Assembly: GCA_903926385.1 (NCBI GenBank)
Contig: CAIYIS010000002.1
Coordinates: 38,773 to 102,772, forward strand
Direction of reading: 5' to 3'
Source of the DNA: an uncultured Bacteroidota bacterium
GTDB taxonomy: Bacteria > Bacteroidota > Bacteroidia > 2-12-FULL-35-15
Length of the DNA: 64,000 bases
The notes beneath the pieces are model-generated. The model had not been told where the DNA came from and made no database searches. It was given only the letters and a program-made list of their open reading frames with translations. Of the stretch, positions 9,304-17,508 are shown piece after piece. Each line of letters begins with the position of its first letter. Within the stretch, counting starts at the first letter, position 1. Both the position numbers and the translations under genes were made by a program.

Positions 9304-9592
9304 CCAAAAGGTGGCACTTTGCTTCCGTGTTGAAGCGCGGTTGTATAAAACTCAAGCACGGTATTACCTTATTCGTGTGCGGTACTACCGTATTCAAGTA
9401 CGTTGCTACCGTATTCAAGTGCGGTACTACCGTATCCTAGTACGGTACTACCGTATTCAAGTGCGGTACTACCGTATTCAAGTTTGGTATTACCGTATTC
9501 AAGTGCGGTAATACCATATTCAAGCGCGGTATTACCGCACTCGAGTTTGATTGTACTGTACAGGAGTAAAGAAGCAAAGTGACAACTTTTTG
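9304..9592. repeat. 21-bp tandem array (about 11 units) framed by a 22-bp inverted repeat
   Basis: Units containing ggtactaccgtattcaag start at 9338, 9359, 9380, 9401, 9422, 9443, 9464, 9485, 9506, 9527 and 9548: every step is exactly 21 bp although the units differ by up to about a third of their bases. The array is framed by an inverted repeat, 9304-9325 against 9571-9592, matching at 19 of 22 positions with an identical cactttgcttc core. Several units contain the near-palindrome cggtactaccg. No spacers, so this is not a CRISPR array. Confidence 0.85.
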
Positions 9593-9773
9593 TTGATTTT
9601 TGTCTTTTTATAAGTCTTGTTTAAACTTATTTTCAGACAAAAAATTTACGAAAAACGCTTTTCACCCTCCTTTTTCCTGGATTTTAGGGTCTGAAAACTT
9701 AATATCGAGCCACCTTTTTCGTTTTATGATTTTATACAGTTAATGGTGATGATTACATCTAATACAAGCTAAA

Positions 9774-9880
9774 GAATGATTCGGGGAGTTGGTAAAATGA
9801 TTCGGGTAGTTGGTAAAATGATTCGGGTAGTTGGTAAAATGGTTCCGGGAGTTGGTAACATGATTCGAGGGAGTTGAATA
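9774..9880. repeat. second 21-bp tandem array (5 units)
   Basis: Units with the core gattcgggtagttggtaaa start at 9778, 9799, 9820, 9841 and 9862, again exactly 21 bp apart. The sequence is unrelated to the array 200 bp upstream. It ends directly before the promoter of the broken surface-protein gene. Confidence 0.85.
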
Positions 9881-9892
9881 TTGTAAAATAAG

Positions 9893-9900
9893 TATCTTTG
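9893..9900 (+). promoter_or_regulatory. predicted -7 box of the surface-protein pseudogene
   Basis: TATCTTTG, a full match to TAnnTTTG, lies 6 bp before the ATG at 9907, so the transcript would be almost leaderless. TTG motifs at 9874 and 9881 lie too close to be an ideal -33 element. Confidence 0.45.
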
Positions 9901-9906
9901 TAATCA

Positions 9907-10868
9907 ATGAAAATTATTTGCAAGCATTTTTTAATTGTACTTATCCTCACCCCTCTCCTTTGGAGAGGGGTGAGGCTTATGCGCAAACCAACCTCGTTCC
10001 AAATCCTAGTTTCGAGGTTTTTACAAATTGCCCAATGAGCAATAGCCAAATATATTATTCTCCACCATGGTACACACCTACATGGGGGAGCCCTGATTAT
10101 TTTAATGCCTGTGCCCCTGTGTATAATTTTTCAGTACCAATGAGCTTTTCAGGTAATCAACCAGCAAGAACCGGAGTTGCTTATGCTGGGTTATTTTTAT
10201 ATAACTATTCAATAGGTGCAAATTATGATTTTAGAGAATATTTACAAGTTCAATTAACCGACAGTTTAATTCAAGATAGGAAATATTGAGTTAGCTTTTA
10301 CGTTAATTACGCAGTTTCACCTTATGAAAATTATAATAATGTAGCAATAACAGAAATAGGGCTATATCTTTCTAATGATACTTTTTTTTATGCTAATCAA
10401 TTTCCAGTGCCTTATACCCCTCAAATAGTTTCCCCTCCAAATGTTTTTATAAATGATACGTTAAACTGGACATTAATTTCGGGAGATTATATTGCTCATG
10501 GTGGTGAAAAGTATATTACCATTGGTAATTTTAAACCATATGGGATGACAGATACCTTGCAGGTAATTCATCATAATAATTACTCGGCTGCCTATTATTT
10601 CATAGACGATGTGAGTGTGGTAGATTGTACAACTGTGGGGGTGGAGGTTTACCCTAACCCGGCAACAAACCAACTAACCTTACAACTTAAGAATAACAAG
10701 CAAAAAAACATGCTTGAAATAAAGGATATGCTATGGCAAACAGTATATAACGAAACAATGCTAACACCCATCATTACCTTAGACATAAGCACCTACCCAA
10801 GCGGTGTATATTTTATATCTATAAGAGATGAGAAAAAAATAATAAACAGGAAGTTTATTAAAGAGTAA
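9907..10868 (+). pseudogene. broken T9SS-sorted surface protein
   Basis: The ATG at 9907 begins a signal-peptide-like sequence (KIICKHFLIVLILT), but the frame is lost at a 31-bp perfect palindrome (9945-9975). After it, a different frame continues with AQTNLVPNPSFEVFTNCP, the usual mature start of a Bacteroidota surface-protein family. A second lesion is an in-frame TGA at 10287-10289, in DRKY-stop-VSFYVNY, where a Cys or other codon is expected. The downstream part is intact in the same frame: FYANQFPVPY, a jelly-roll-like YFIDDVSVVDC segment, and a type A T9SS tail (VEVYPNPATNQLTLQL ... INRKFIKE) up to 10868. Two independent lesions make a pseudogene more likely than sequencing error; a split gene expressing a short product from the TTG at 9918 cannot be excluded. 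Confidence 0.75.
9945..9975. repeat. REP-like perfect palindrome inside a signal-peptide coding region
   Basis: CCTCACCCCTCTCC, a TTT loop and the exact complement GGAGAGGGGTGAGG give a 14-bp perfect stem. Related palindromes with the same arms occur at 49940-49978 and near 63317-63366. Here it splits the signal peptide and the mature protein into different frames. Confidence 0.85.
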
Positions 10869-10876
10869 ACCCCAAT

Positions 10877-12646
10877 TTAACTCGCCTTATAAATCTTTTC
10901 AACCAACTCCTTGTTGGCATTCATTATTATTTTTCGTTTTAATGAAAGTTTAGGAGTCATTTCGTTTTTATCTATTGTCCATTCCCGAGGCATTAACTCA
11001 GGTCGTTTTATGGTTTCGTAATGTGCCAGGTCTTTGTTAACGGCTTCCACCTCCTGCACAATGCGAGCCTTTATACTCGGATTTTTAATAATGTCGGCAT
11101 CGGTATTATAAACGATGTTGTGCAATTTGCAATACTCTTTTAAATAAGCAAAAGCCGGAACTATTAAAGCAGATGCATATTTTTGGTTCTCGCCAATTAC
11201 CATCACTTGTTCTATAAAAGGAGATTCTTTTAGTTTGTTTTCTATCATTACCGGGGCTATATATTTTCCTCCCGAAGTTTTAAATATTTCTTTTTTTCTA
11301 TCTGTAATTCTTAAAAAACGATTCTCAACCATTTCGCCAATATCACCCGTATGAAAGTAACCATCTTTATCAATAGCTTCCTCGGTTGCATCAGGGCGGT
11401 TGTAATAACCCATCATTACATTTGGCCCTTTTACCAGTATTTCTCCGTCTTCGGCAAACTTCACTTCCACTTTATCTATTATAGTTCCCACCGTACCAAA
11501 GCGAATACCATCGGGCAAAAAATTATTTACGGCTACCACTGGTGATGTTTCTGTTAGCCCATATCCTTCTAAACACACAATACGGGCTGCATTGAACACT
11601 CTTGCCAACCGGGGTTGCAAGGCAGCTCCTCCCGAAACCACTGCCACCACATTACCTCCCAAAGCTTCTCTCCATTTATCAAATACCAGTTTATTCGCAA
11701 ATTTCAATTGATACTCATACCACCATCCGTTAGCACCTTTCAACTCATATCGCAATCCTAAGTTTAACGCCCAGTAAAATATTTTCTTTTTTGTCCACGA
11801 TAGGTTGGTGGCACTGGCTATAATTTTATCGTATATTTTTTCGAGCAAACGAGGCACTGTAGAAAACACCTGAGGTTTGACTTCCTTCAAATTTGGCCCA
11901 ATAAGATCCATGCTTTCGGCATAATAAATGGAAATACCACGAAACATATAAAGAGTTGTAAGCATGCGTTCGTACACATGGTTTAATGGCAAAAAGCTCA
12001 ATGCTCTCCACTCACTCTGAAACGGACACAAGGTTTGTGAAGCAAGGGAATTACTGATTAAATTATCGTGGGAAAGCATTACTCCTTTTGGATTTCCAGT
12101 AGTTCCCGAAGTGTAAAGAATGGTTAATAAATCGCTCGCTTTTATTCCGTTTTTAATTATTTCTATTTCATTTACTCTCGGGTTTTGTTTTCCGTCTTCC
12201 AATATCTCTGACCAATGTCGGGCTCCATCAACTTTATTAAAAGTATAAATATCTTTCACCTGACATCCTGCGGCAACAACACCTTTCACTTTTGCATACA
12301 AATCAGCACTCGAAACAAAAACATATTTTATTTGAGCATCGTTCAGAATAAAAGCTAAATCGCTTTCACTAATAGTTGGATAAATAGGCACACTCACACC
12401 TCCCGATTGCTGAATGGCGTAGTCGGTAAAGTTCCATTCGGGACGATTGTTAGCAATAATGGCAATTTTATCTCCTCGCTGAAAACCCAAATTGAATAAA
12501 CCATAACTCATATAATTTACAGAGTCGACAAATTTTTGAGTGGAATATTCTGTCCACACACCATTTTCTTTTGCTACTAAAGCATTCGATTTATTATATT
12601 TTTCCAGCAATTGAGGAAGAATATCAAACACACGTGTTACATTCAT
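10877..12646 (-). CDS. long-chain fatty-acid--CoA ligase (AMP-binding)
   Basis: A 589-residue AMP-dependent synthetase that activates a fatty acid to acyl-adenylate and then to acyl-CoA, feeding beta-oxidation or lipid synthesis. Motifs in order: the P-loop-like ILYTSGTTGNPKGVMLSHDN, the substrate-binding LPLNHVYERM, a GYGLTETSPVVAVN motif, and the C-terminal hinge and lysine region (GYFHTGDIGEMVENRFLRI, DRKKEIFKTSGGKYIAP). Length and motifs match the FAA1/FadD15-like long-chain ligases of Bacteroidota. It is convergent with the pseudogene (8 bp between stops) and is probably monocistronic. Confidence 0.9.
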   Translation of the reverse strand: MNVTRVFDILPQLLEKYNKSNALVAKENGVWTEYSTQKFVDSVNYMSYGLFNLGFQRGDKIAIIANNRPEWNFTDYAIQQSGGVSVPIYPTISESDLAFILNDAQIKYVFVSSADLYAKVKGVVAAGCQVKDIYTFNKVDGARHWSEILEDGKQNPRVNEIEIIKNGIKASDLLTILYTSGTTGNPKGVMLSHDNLISNSLASQTLCPFQSEWRALSFLPLNHVYERMLTTLYMFRGISIYYAESMDLIGPNLKEVKPQVFSTVPRLLEKIYDKIIASATNLSWTKKKIFYWALNLGLRYELKGANGWWYEYQLKFANKLVFDKWREALGGNVVAVVSGGAALQPRLARVFNAARIVCLEGYGLTETSPVVAVNNFLPDGIRFGTVGTIIDKVEVKFAEDGEILVKGPNVMMGYYNRPDATEEAIDKDGYFHTGDIGEMVENRFLRITDRKKEIFKTSGGKYIAPVMIENKLKESPFIEQVMVIGENQKYASALIVPAFAYLKEYCKLHNIVYNTDADIIKNPSIKARIVQEVEAVNKDLAHYETIKRPELMPREWTIDKNEMTPKLSLKRKIIMNANKELVEKIYKAS

Positions 12647-12799
12647 TCGTTTACAGGTTTATTCGTTCAAGAGTCTTTGTTTGTATTTTATATCAGATTT
12701 GCCATTAAATATTCAACTATTCAAAACGACAAATTGATACCTTTACGAATTCAAAAATAAATTATTTTTTTGATTTAATGGTTTTATTCTTTTTAATAA

Positions 12800-13801
12800 A
12801 TGACAACACAATTAACAAAAAGCATTTCTATTGACTTTCCAATAATAATGGCTCCCATGTTTTTGGTAAGCAATGAAGCTATGGTAATAGCAGGAATGAA
12901 CAGTGGAATAGCGGGCACTTTCCCAACGCTAAACTACAGAAAAGAGGGGGAACTTGAACTTGTACTTGACAATTTGAATGAGGAAAAGAAACGATTAAAA
13001 GTAAACGGAACGTATGGTGTAAATTTGATTGTTCAAAAAACTAATATTCTTTACGAAAAACATTTAAAAATTTGTGTGGAGAAAAAGGTTCCTTTTTATA
13101 TCACTTCATTGGGTAGCCCCAAAACAGTAATAGAACAAGCACACGGTTACGGAGCAAAGGTTTTTTGCGATGTGACCAATATAGCTCATGCCCAAAAGTG
13201 TTTTGACTTGGGTTGTGACGGATTTATTGCTGTAGGGCAAGGAGCAGGAGGGCATGCCGGGCCTTATACATTGCAAGTGCTTATTCCATCGTTGCACAGA
13301 CATTTCCCAAACACACCGGTAATCGCAGCGGGCGGTATTGCCACCGGCTCCGGAATACTATCTATGCTAACCATTGGTGCAGCCGGAGTTTCGGTAGGCA
13401 CCCGATTTATTGCTTGTACCGAAGCAGGTGTAAGCAATGAATATAAAAATGCAATAGTATCATCAGGCATGAACGACATTGTAATGACTGATAAAATTTC
13501 GGGAACGCCATCAACTGTTATTAATACTGCCTTTGCAAAAAAAATAGGATACAAACAGAACTGGTTGGAAAGAGCATTATCTACTAATTCCAGAACCAAG
13601 AAATTATTCAAAATGTGGGTACAATTAAGTGGTATGAAAAAACTGGAGGCAGCTATTCATCCTGGTAATTACAACACCCTTTGGATAGCGGGGCAAAGTG
13701 TGGAACTCATTAACGAAATTGCTCCGTGCAAAGATATTATAGAACGAATGAAAGCAGAGACCATTGAAGCGTATAAAGAATTGGGGAAAACAATTGGCTA
13801 A
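12800..13801 (+). CDS. nitronate monooxygenase / 2-nitropropane dioxygenase-like FMN protein
   Basis: A 333-residue TIM-barrel flavoprotein. FMN-binding signatures are GFIAVGQGAGGHAGPYT (with the conserved GGHxG), PVIAAGGIATGSGILSML and GAAGVSVGTRFIACTEAGVS. The family includes true nitronate monooxygenases, which oxidise propionate 3-nitronate or alkyl nitronates, and enoyl-ACP reductase II (FabK)-like enzymes; the substrate cannot be decided here. The opening SISIDFPIIMAPMFLVSNEAM is typical of the family. It is transcribed divergently from the acyl-CoA ligase, which may hint at a lipid-related role. Confidence 0.85.
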   Translation: MTTQLTKSISIDFPIIMAPMFLVSNEAMVIAGMNSGIAGTFPTLNYRKEGELELVLDNLNEEKKRLKVNGTYGVNLIVQKTNILYEKHLKICVEKKVPFYITSLGSPKTVIEQAHGYGAKVFCDVTNIAHAQKCFDLGCDGFIAVGQGAGGHAGPYTLQVLIPSLHRHFPNTPVIAAGGIATGSGILSMLTIGAAGVSVGTRFIACTEAGVSNEYKNAIVSSGMNDIVMTDKISGTPSTVINTAFAKKIGYKQNWLERALSTNSRTKKLFKMWVQLSGMKKLEAAIHPGNYNTLWIAGQSVELINEIAPCKDIIERMKAETIEAYKELGKTIG

Positions 13802-13863
13802 GTATCGAAAGGTGGAATTATTCCCCTCCGCAAATGAAATCAAAAATGTAAGCCAAAAAATTT

Positions 13864-13871
13864 TACTTTTG
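13864..13871 (+). promoter_or_regulatory. predicted -7 box before the FkbM methyltransferase gene
   Basis: TACTTTTG matches TAnnTTTG and lies 8 bp before the ATG at 13880. No clear TTG element was found upstream. Confidence 0.4.
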
Positions 13872-13879
13872 CGCCTCAA

Positions 13880-14617
13880 ATGAAAAACGCAGCCAAACTT
13901 TTTCTTCATAAATTACTTGGGTTCAAAAACTATTTATTTGTTTTTTCGCTCTATAAAATTTATACACTAAAGAGTGATAAAAACGAAAAAGATTTTTTTC
14001 AGTTCCTTCGGTTAATTCCCGAAAACACCACTGTGCTCGATATTGGAGCAAACATAGGAATTATGACTGTACACCTTGCAAAGTCGATAAAGAATGTTTC
14101 GGTTTTTAGTTTCGAACCCATGCCCAATAATATTAGTGCATTTAACCGCATAATTAAATACTTTAAGTTGACAAATGTCCGACTTTTTGAAATTGCATTA
14201 GGTAATTCAGAAGGTGAAGCAGAAATGGTAATGCCTGTAATCTCTAATGTAAGAATGCAGGGATTGAGCCATGTGCTTCACGACTCCATACCGGAATTCA
14301 ATGAAGGAGAAAAATTCAAAGTTCCGCTACGAATGCTGGATAACATGGAAGAAATAATAAATGTCAAACAACGCATCAGTGCAATAAAAATAGATGTTGA
14401 AAATTTCGAATTCTTTGTTTTAGAAGGTGCACAAAATACCATTCGAAAACATCAACCCATCGTTTATGCCGAATTATGGGAAAACGAAAATCGCGACAAT
14501 TGTTTTGCTCTGTTCAACAGTCTAAACTATCGAACATTTGTGGTGATAAACCACACCACAGTTGAATTTAACCGTGCGATTCACAAAACCCAAAACTTTA
14601 TCTTCCTGCCAAATTAA
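13880..14617 (+). CDS. FkbM family methyltransferase
   Basis: A 245-residue SAM-dependent methyltransferase. Motif I is TTVLDIGANIGIMTVHLAKS and motif II lies around VSVFSFEPMPNNISAFNR; the FkbM-type acidic pattern ISAIKIDVENFEFFVLEGAQ follows. FkbM proteins O-methylate polyketides or, commonly in Bacteroidota, sugars of surface polysaccharides. It stands at the head of a polysaccharide cluster, 18 bp before the flippase gene, so a glycan substrate is the best inference. Confidence 0.85.
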   Translation: MKNAAKLFLHKLLGFKNYLFVFSLYKIYTLKSDKNEKDFFQFLRLIPENTTVLDIGANIGIMTVHLAKSIKNVSVFSFEPMPNNISAFNRIIKYFKLTNVRLFEIALGNSEGEAEMVMPVISNVRMQGLSHVLHDSIPEFNEGEKFKVPLRMLDNMEEIINVKQRISAIKIDVENFEFFVLEGAQNTIRKHQPIVYAELWENENRDNCFALFNSLNYRTFVVINHTTVEFNRAIHKTQNFIFLPN

Positions 14618-14623
14618 TTTCAG

Positions 14624-14631
14624 TACTTTTG
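14624..14631 (+). promoter_or_regulatory. predicted -7 box before the flippase gene
   Basis: TACTTTTG lies only 4 bp before the ATG at 14636. If used, the transcript would be leaderless. Confidence 0.3.
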
Positions 14632-14635
14632 CCCG

Positions 14636-16132
14636 ATGCACAAAAAGTTTCTAACCAATCTCGGATTAATTTTATTCCTGAACTTACTCATCAAGCCCAT
14701 TTACGTTTTTGGGATTGAAAAAGCAGTACAGCATCAGGTAGGAACAGCGGCATACGGTATTTATTTTGCTATTTTCAACTTCTCCTTTTTGTTAACCATT
14801 CTACTTGACTTTGGAATCACCAATTTCAATAATAAGAATATTGCTCAAAATAACCACCTGCTCACCAAGCACTTCTCTAGCCTTTTTACACTAAAGCTCT
14901 TATTGGCGATTGTATATATTATATTGGTTGTTGTGGTGGGTTTCTCAATTGGTTATGACACACGCTTAATGAAACTGCTCTTAATTCAGGGATTCAACAT
15001 GTTTCTTTTATTTTTCATCAGTTATTTAAGGTCGAATTTGGCAGGTTTGCATTTGTTTAAAACAGATGGATTCATTTCTGTTTTGGATAGAACAATCATG
15101 ATAATACTGGGAGTTTACATGCTTCATTCAGGCATTTTTTACACTGAAAATGGAATTATGTATTTTGTATACGCCCAAACATTCGCCTATTCTTTTGCCG
15201 CTATGACTGCATTCTTTATCATTCTAAAAAAAACGCATTCGTTTAAGCTAAAGTGGAACTTCCCTTTTTCTATTATGATTCTTAAAAAGAGTCTTCCTTT
15301 TGCTATTCTAACCCTTTTAATGTCTTTCTACAATCGAATTGATTCCGTAATGATAGAACGAATGTTACCAAAAGGTGTAGGAGATGTTCAGTCTGGAATT
15401 TATGCACAAGGCTTCCGTATTTTAGATGCAACCAATATGATTGCATTTCTAGTTGCGGGTGTTCTTCTTCCTGTCTTTTCGAGGATGCTGAAAGAACAAG
15501 AATCTGTTGAACCTTTAGTGAAATTAATTAGTCGTTTATTGTTAACTCCTGCTATAGTTATTGGAATAGGATGTTTGTTTTACAAGAATGAACTCATTCA
15601 ATTACTCTATCACCAGGGAGACAAAGAAACATTAGCTGAATACACTTTACACATCAAAGAATCTGCAAACATTTTCAGTCTTTTAATGTTAAGTTTCATC
15701 GCTGTCTCCACCACATATATCTTCGGAACATTACTAACGGCTAACGGAAACATGAAACAATTAAATTACATGGCAGCAACTGGAATGATATTAAATATTA
15801 TTTTTAATTATTTCTTGATAAAGAAATATGAAGCTTTTGGATCGGCTATGTCGAGCATGGGCACTCAGTTTCTTACCGCTATAATACAGGTAATGATTGC
15901 ACAACGGATTTTTAAATTCAAGGTTAATTACAGACTCTTAAATGCCTTCGCACTATTTACAATTGGAGTAATTGCCATCAATTATTGTTCAAAAATGATC
16001 CATGTAGAGTGGTTCTCTCAAAACAATTGGATGGTTAGTTTCTCTATTATGTGTGGAGCCTGCGCAATATGGGCCTTTGTTACCGGTATGATTAGCATAA
16101 AGGCGTTTTTCAGAATTCTGAAATTTGGGTAA
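14636..16132 (+). CDS. oligosaccharide flippase (Wzx/MATE-like)
   Basis: A 498-residue integral membrane protein with about twelve to fourteen hydrophobic segments and the usual features of polysaccharide flippases: an N-terminal FLTNLGLILFLNLLIKPIYV, a DFGITNFNNKNIAQN loop after the second segment and a central SLPFAILTLLMSFYNRIDSVMIER motif. It would move lipid-linked repeat units across the inner membrane. It is followed by two Wzz-like genes and an O-antigen ligase/polymerase gene on the same strand, consistent with a Wzx/Wzy-type pathway. Confidence 0.88.
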   Translation: MHKKFLTNLGLILFLNLLIKPIYVFGIEKAVQHQVGTAAYGIYFAIFNFSFLLTILLDFGITNFNNKNIAQNNHLLTKHFSSLFTLKLLLAIVYIILVVVVGFSIGYDTRLMKLLLIQGFNMFLLFFISYLRSNLAGLHLFKTDGFISVLDRTIMIILGVYMLHSGIFYTENGIMYFVYAQTFAYSFAAMTAFFIILKKTHSFKLKWNFPFSIMILKKSLPFAILTLLMSFYNRIDSVMIERMLPKGVGDVQSGIYAQGFRILDATNMIAFLVAGVLLPVFSRMLKEQESVEPLVKLISRLLLTPAIVIGIGCLFYKNELIQLLYHQGDKETLAEYTLHIKESANIFSLLMLSFIAVSTTYIFGTLLTANGNMKQLNYMAATGMILNIIFNYFLIKKYEAFGSAMSSMGTQFLTAIIQVMIAQRIFKFKVNYRLLNAFALFTIGVIAINYCSKMIHVEWFSQNNWMVSFSIMCGACAIWAFVTGMISIKAFFRILKFG

Positions 16133-16199
16133 AATTACCACCTATAACAAGCATACAACATAACGAAACGCAAATACATCCTGCTTAAATCATTTTATA

Positions 16200-16229
16200 T
16201 TGGCAGTTTCCGAAATTTTTCTACTTTTG
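16200..16229 (+). promoter_or_regulatory. predicted promoter of the Wzz-Wzz-Wzy operon
   Basis: TTG at 16200-16202, a 19-bp spacer, then TACTTTTG at 16222-16229. Both elements and the spacing match the Bacteroidota consensus. The start codon at 16261 lies about 25 bp after the predicted transcription start. Confidence 0.6.
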
Positions 16230-16260
16230 TCATCCAATTATTAAAAATAATATTTATTCT

Positions 16261-17292
16261 ATGAATAGAAGAGAACGGTCGGAAGACAATTTCAACTCGT
16301 TAAATGTATTATATTTCATTTATAAATGGCGTATTCCACTAATCATTATTGGGGTTGCGGCTATTATTATTTCCAGTATTGTTGCATTAACTATTCAGGA
16401 AAAATATAAATCTACTGTTATTCTATTCCCTGCCACTACCAGCTCTATTTCTAAAGCCTTATTATCCGAAAATAGTTTCAAAAACGAAGATGTACTTCAG
16501 TTTGGACAGGAAGAGGAAGCCGAACAAATGCTACAGATTTTGAATTCTGATGAAATACGATCTCGAATAGCAGAAAAGTTTCATCTCATGCAGCATTACG
16601 GAATAGACATTACTGATCGCTACAAACAAACAAAGTTATATGATGAGTTTCAAAGCAACATAACTTTCAAGAGAACGGAATACATGTCTGTTAAAATAGA
16701 AGTAATGGATCGTGACCCGGACACAGCGGCATTTATTGCTAACGAAATTGCAGCATTGCACGATTCTGCCAAAATAAGAATGGTTCGCGACAGAGCGTAT
16801 CAGGCACTGAGTATTGTTGGAAAGGAATTCCATGCAAAGGAAGCGGATGTGAAACGCATGAATGATTCAATTAAAGCCATAAATAATCTTGGAATCTATG
16901 ATTACGAATCTCAATCTGACAAAACAGTCGAGCAATATTCCATAGCTATTTCGAAAGGAGACCAAAGGGCAGTAAAAGCCTTAGAAGAAAAACTGAAGGT
17001 TTTGGCTCAGTACGGAAGCATTTATGTTGCCCTGAGAGACAATTTGGTTCTTCAGAACAAACAACTTAACATTTTAAAAACAAAATATGAGGAGGCCTTG
17101 GTGGACGCCAAGCAAATACTTCCCCAAAAATTTGTGGTGAGCAGTGCTTTTCCGGCAGAGAAGAAATCTTATCCCGTTCGCTGGATAATTGTTGTCGTTT
17201 CTTTAATGTCTTCTTTGCTTATCGCGATTATCGGAATTCTGGTAATTGAAAACATTCGACAGTTTAAGGGTGGAAAAACCGAAGCCGAATGA
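16261..17292 (+). CDS. Wzz-like polysaccharide co-polymerase (first copy)
   Basis: A 343-residue chain-length determinant protein. One membrane helix lies near the N-terminus (residues about 22-45, RIPLIIIGVAAIIISSIVAL), then a periplasmic part with coiled-coil character (residues about 170-290), and a C-terminal helix after the Pro-containing AFPAEKKSYPVRW. No cytoplasmic tyrosine kinase domain is fused. The family sets the modal length of Wzy-made polysaccharides or supports their export. Its stop TGA is followed by an in-frame open stretch that leads into the second Wzz gene. Confidence 0.85.
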   Translation: MNRRERSEDNFNSLNVLYFIYKWRIPLIIIGVAAIIISSIVALTIQEKYKSTVILFPATTSSISKALLSENSFKNEDVLQFGQEEEAEQMLQILNSDEIRSRIAEKFHLMQHYGIDITDRYKQTKLYDEFQSNITFKRTEYMSVKIEVMDRDPDTAAFIANEIAALHDSAKIRMVRDRAYQALSIVGKEFHAKEADVKRMNDSIKAINNLGIYDYESQSDKTVEQYSIAISKGDQRAVKALEEKLKVLAQYGSIYVALRDNLVLQNKQLNILKTKYEEALVDAKQILPQKFVVSSAFPAEKKSYPVRWIIVVVSLMSSLLIAIIGILVIENIRQFKGGKTEAE

Positions 17293-17508
17293 CTACGGAA
17301 ACCGGTCGTCAATTTCGTAAATAGAAATAGGCAGCTGGCAACTCAAAAAATACTAAAGGCTATAGAAAAACCAGAAATTAATAAAGAAGAAAACACAAAA
17401 GATAACAAAAACAAATTAACAGAAACAAAAGCTGAAAAAGGAGAACGACAGGAAAAAATAATAGAAAAACCAACAGAAGAAAAAGACCAAACAACAACAT
17501 ACACTGCC
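17293..17508 (+). other. in-frame open stretch linking the two Wzz genes
   Basis: The 72 codons between the first Wzz stop (TGA, 17290-17292) and the second Wzz ATG (17509) are open in the frame used by both genes. They encode a Lys/Glu/Thr-rich, low-complexity segment (for example KEENTKDNKNKLTETKAEKG). An ATG overlapping the stop (17289) starts a frame that ends after 11 codons; a one-base shift would join it to the open stretch. It may be a degraded or frameshifted cytoplasmic N-terminal extension of the second Wzz. Confidence 0.5.

Noticed and set aside
9179..9511. Plus-strand open frame with YYRIQVR heptads as a protein gene
   Set aside because: A 21-bp repeat keeps several frames open at once; two frames of the opposite strand are open as well. 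The non-repeat part before it does not look like protein.
9338..9568. Possible CRISPR array
   Set aside because: Units follow each other without spacers and no cas gene is present in the window; the same holds for the other 21-bp arrays.
10287..10289. TGA recoded as selenocysteine or Trp in the surface-protein gene
   Set aside because: TGA serves as the normal stop elsewhere in the window (for example 17290-17292), no SECIS-like hairpin was seen and the gene has a second lesion.
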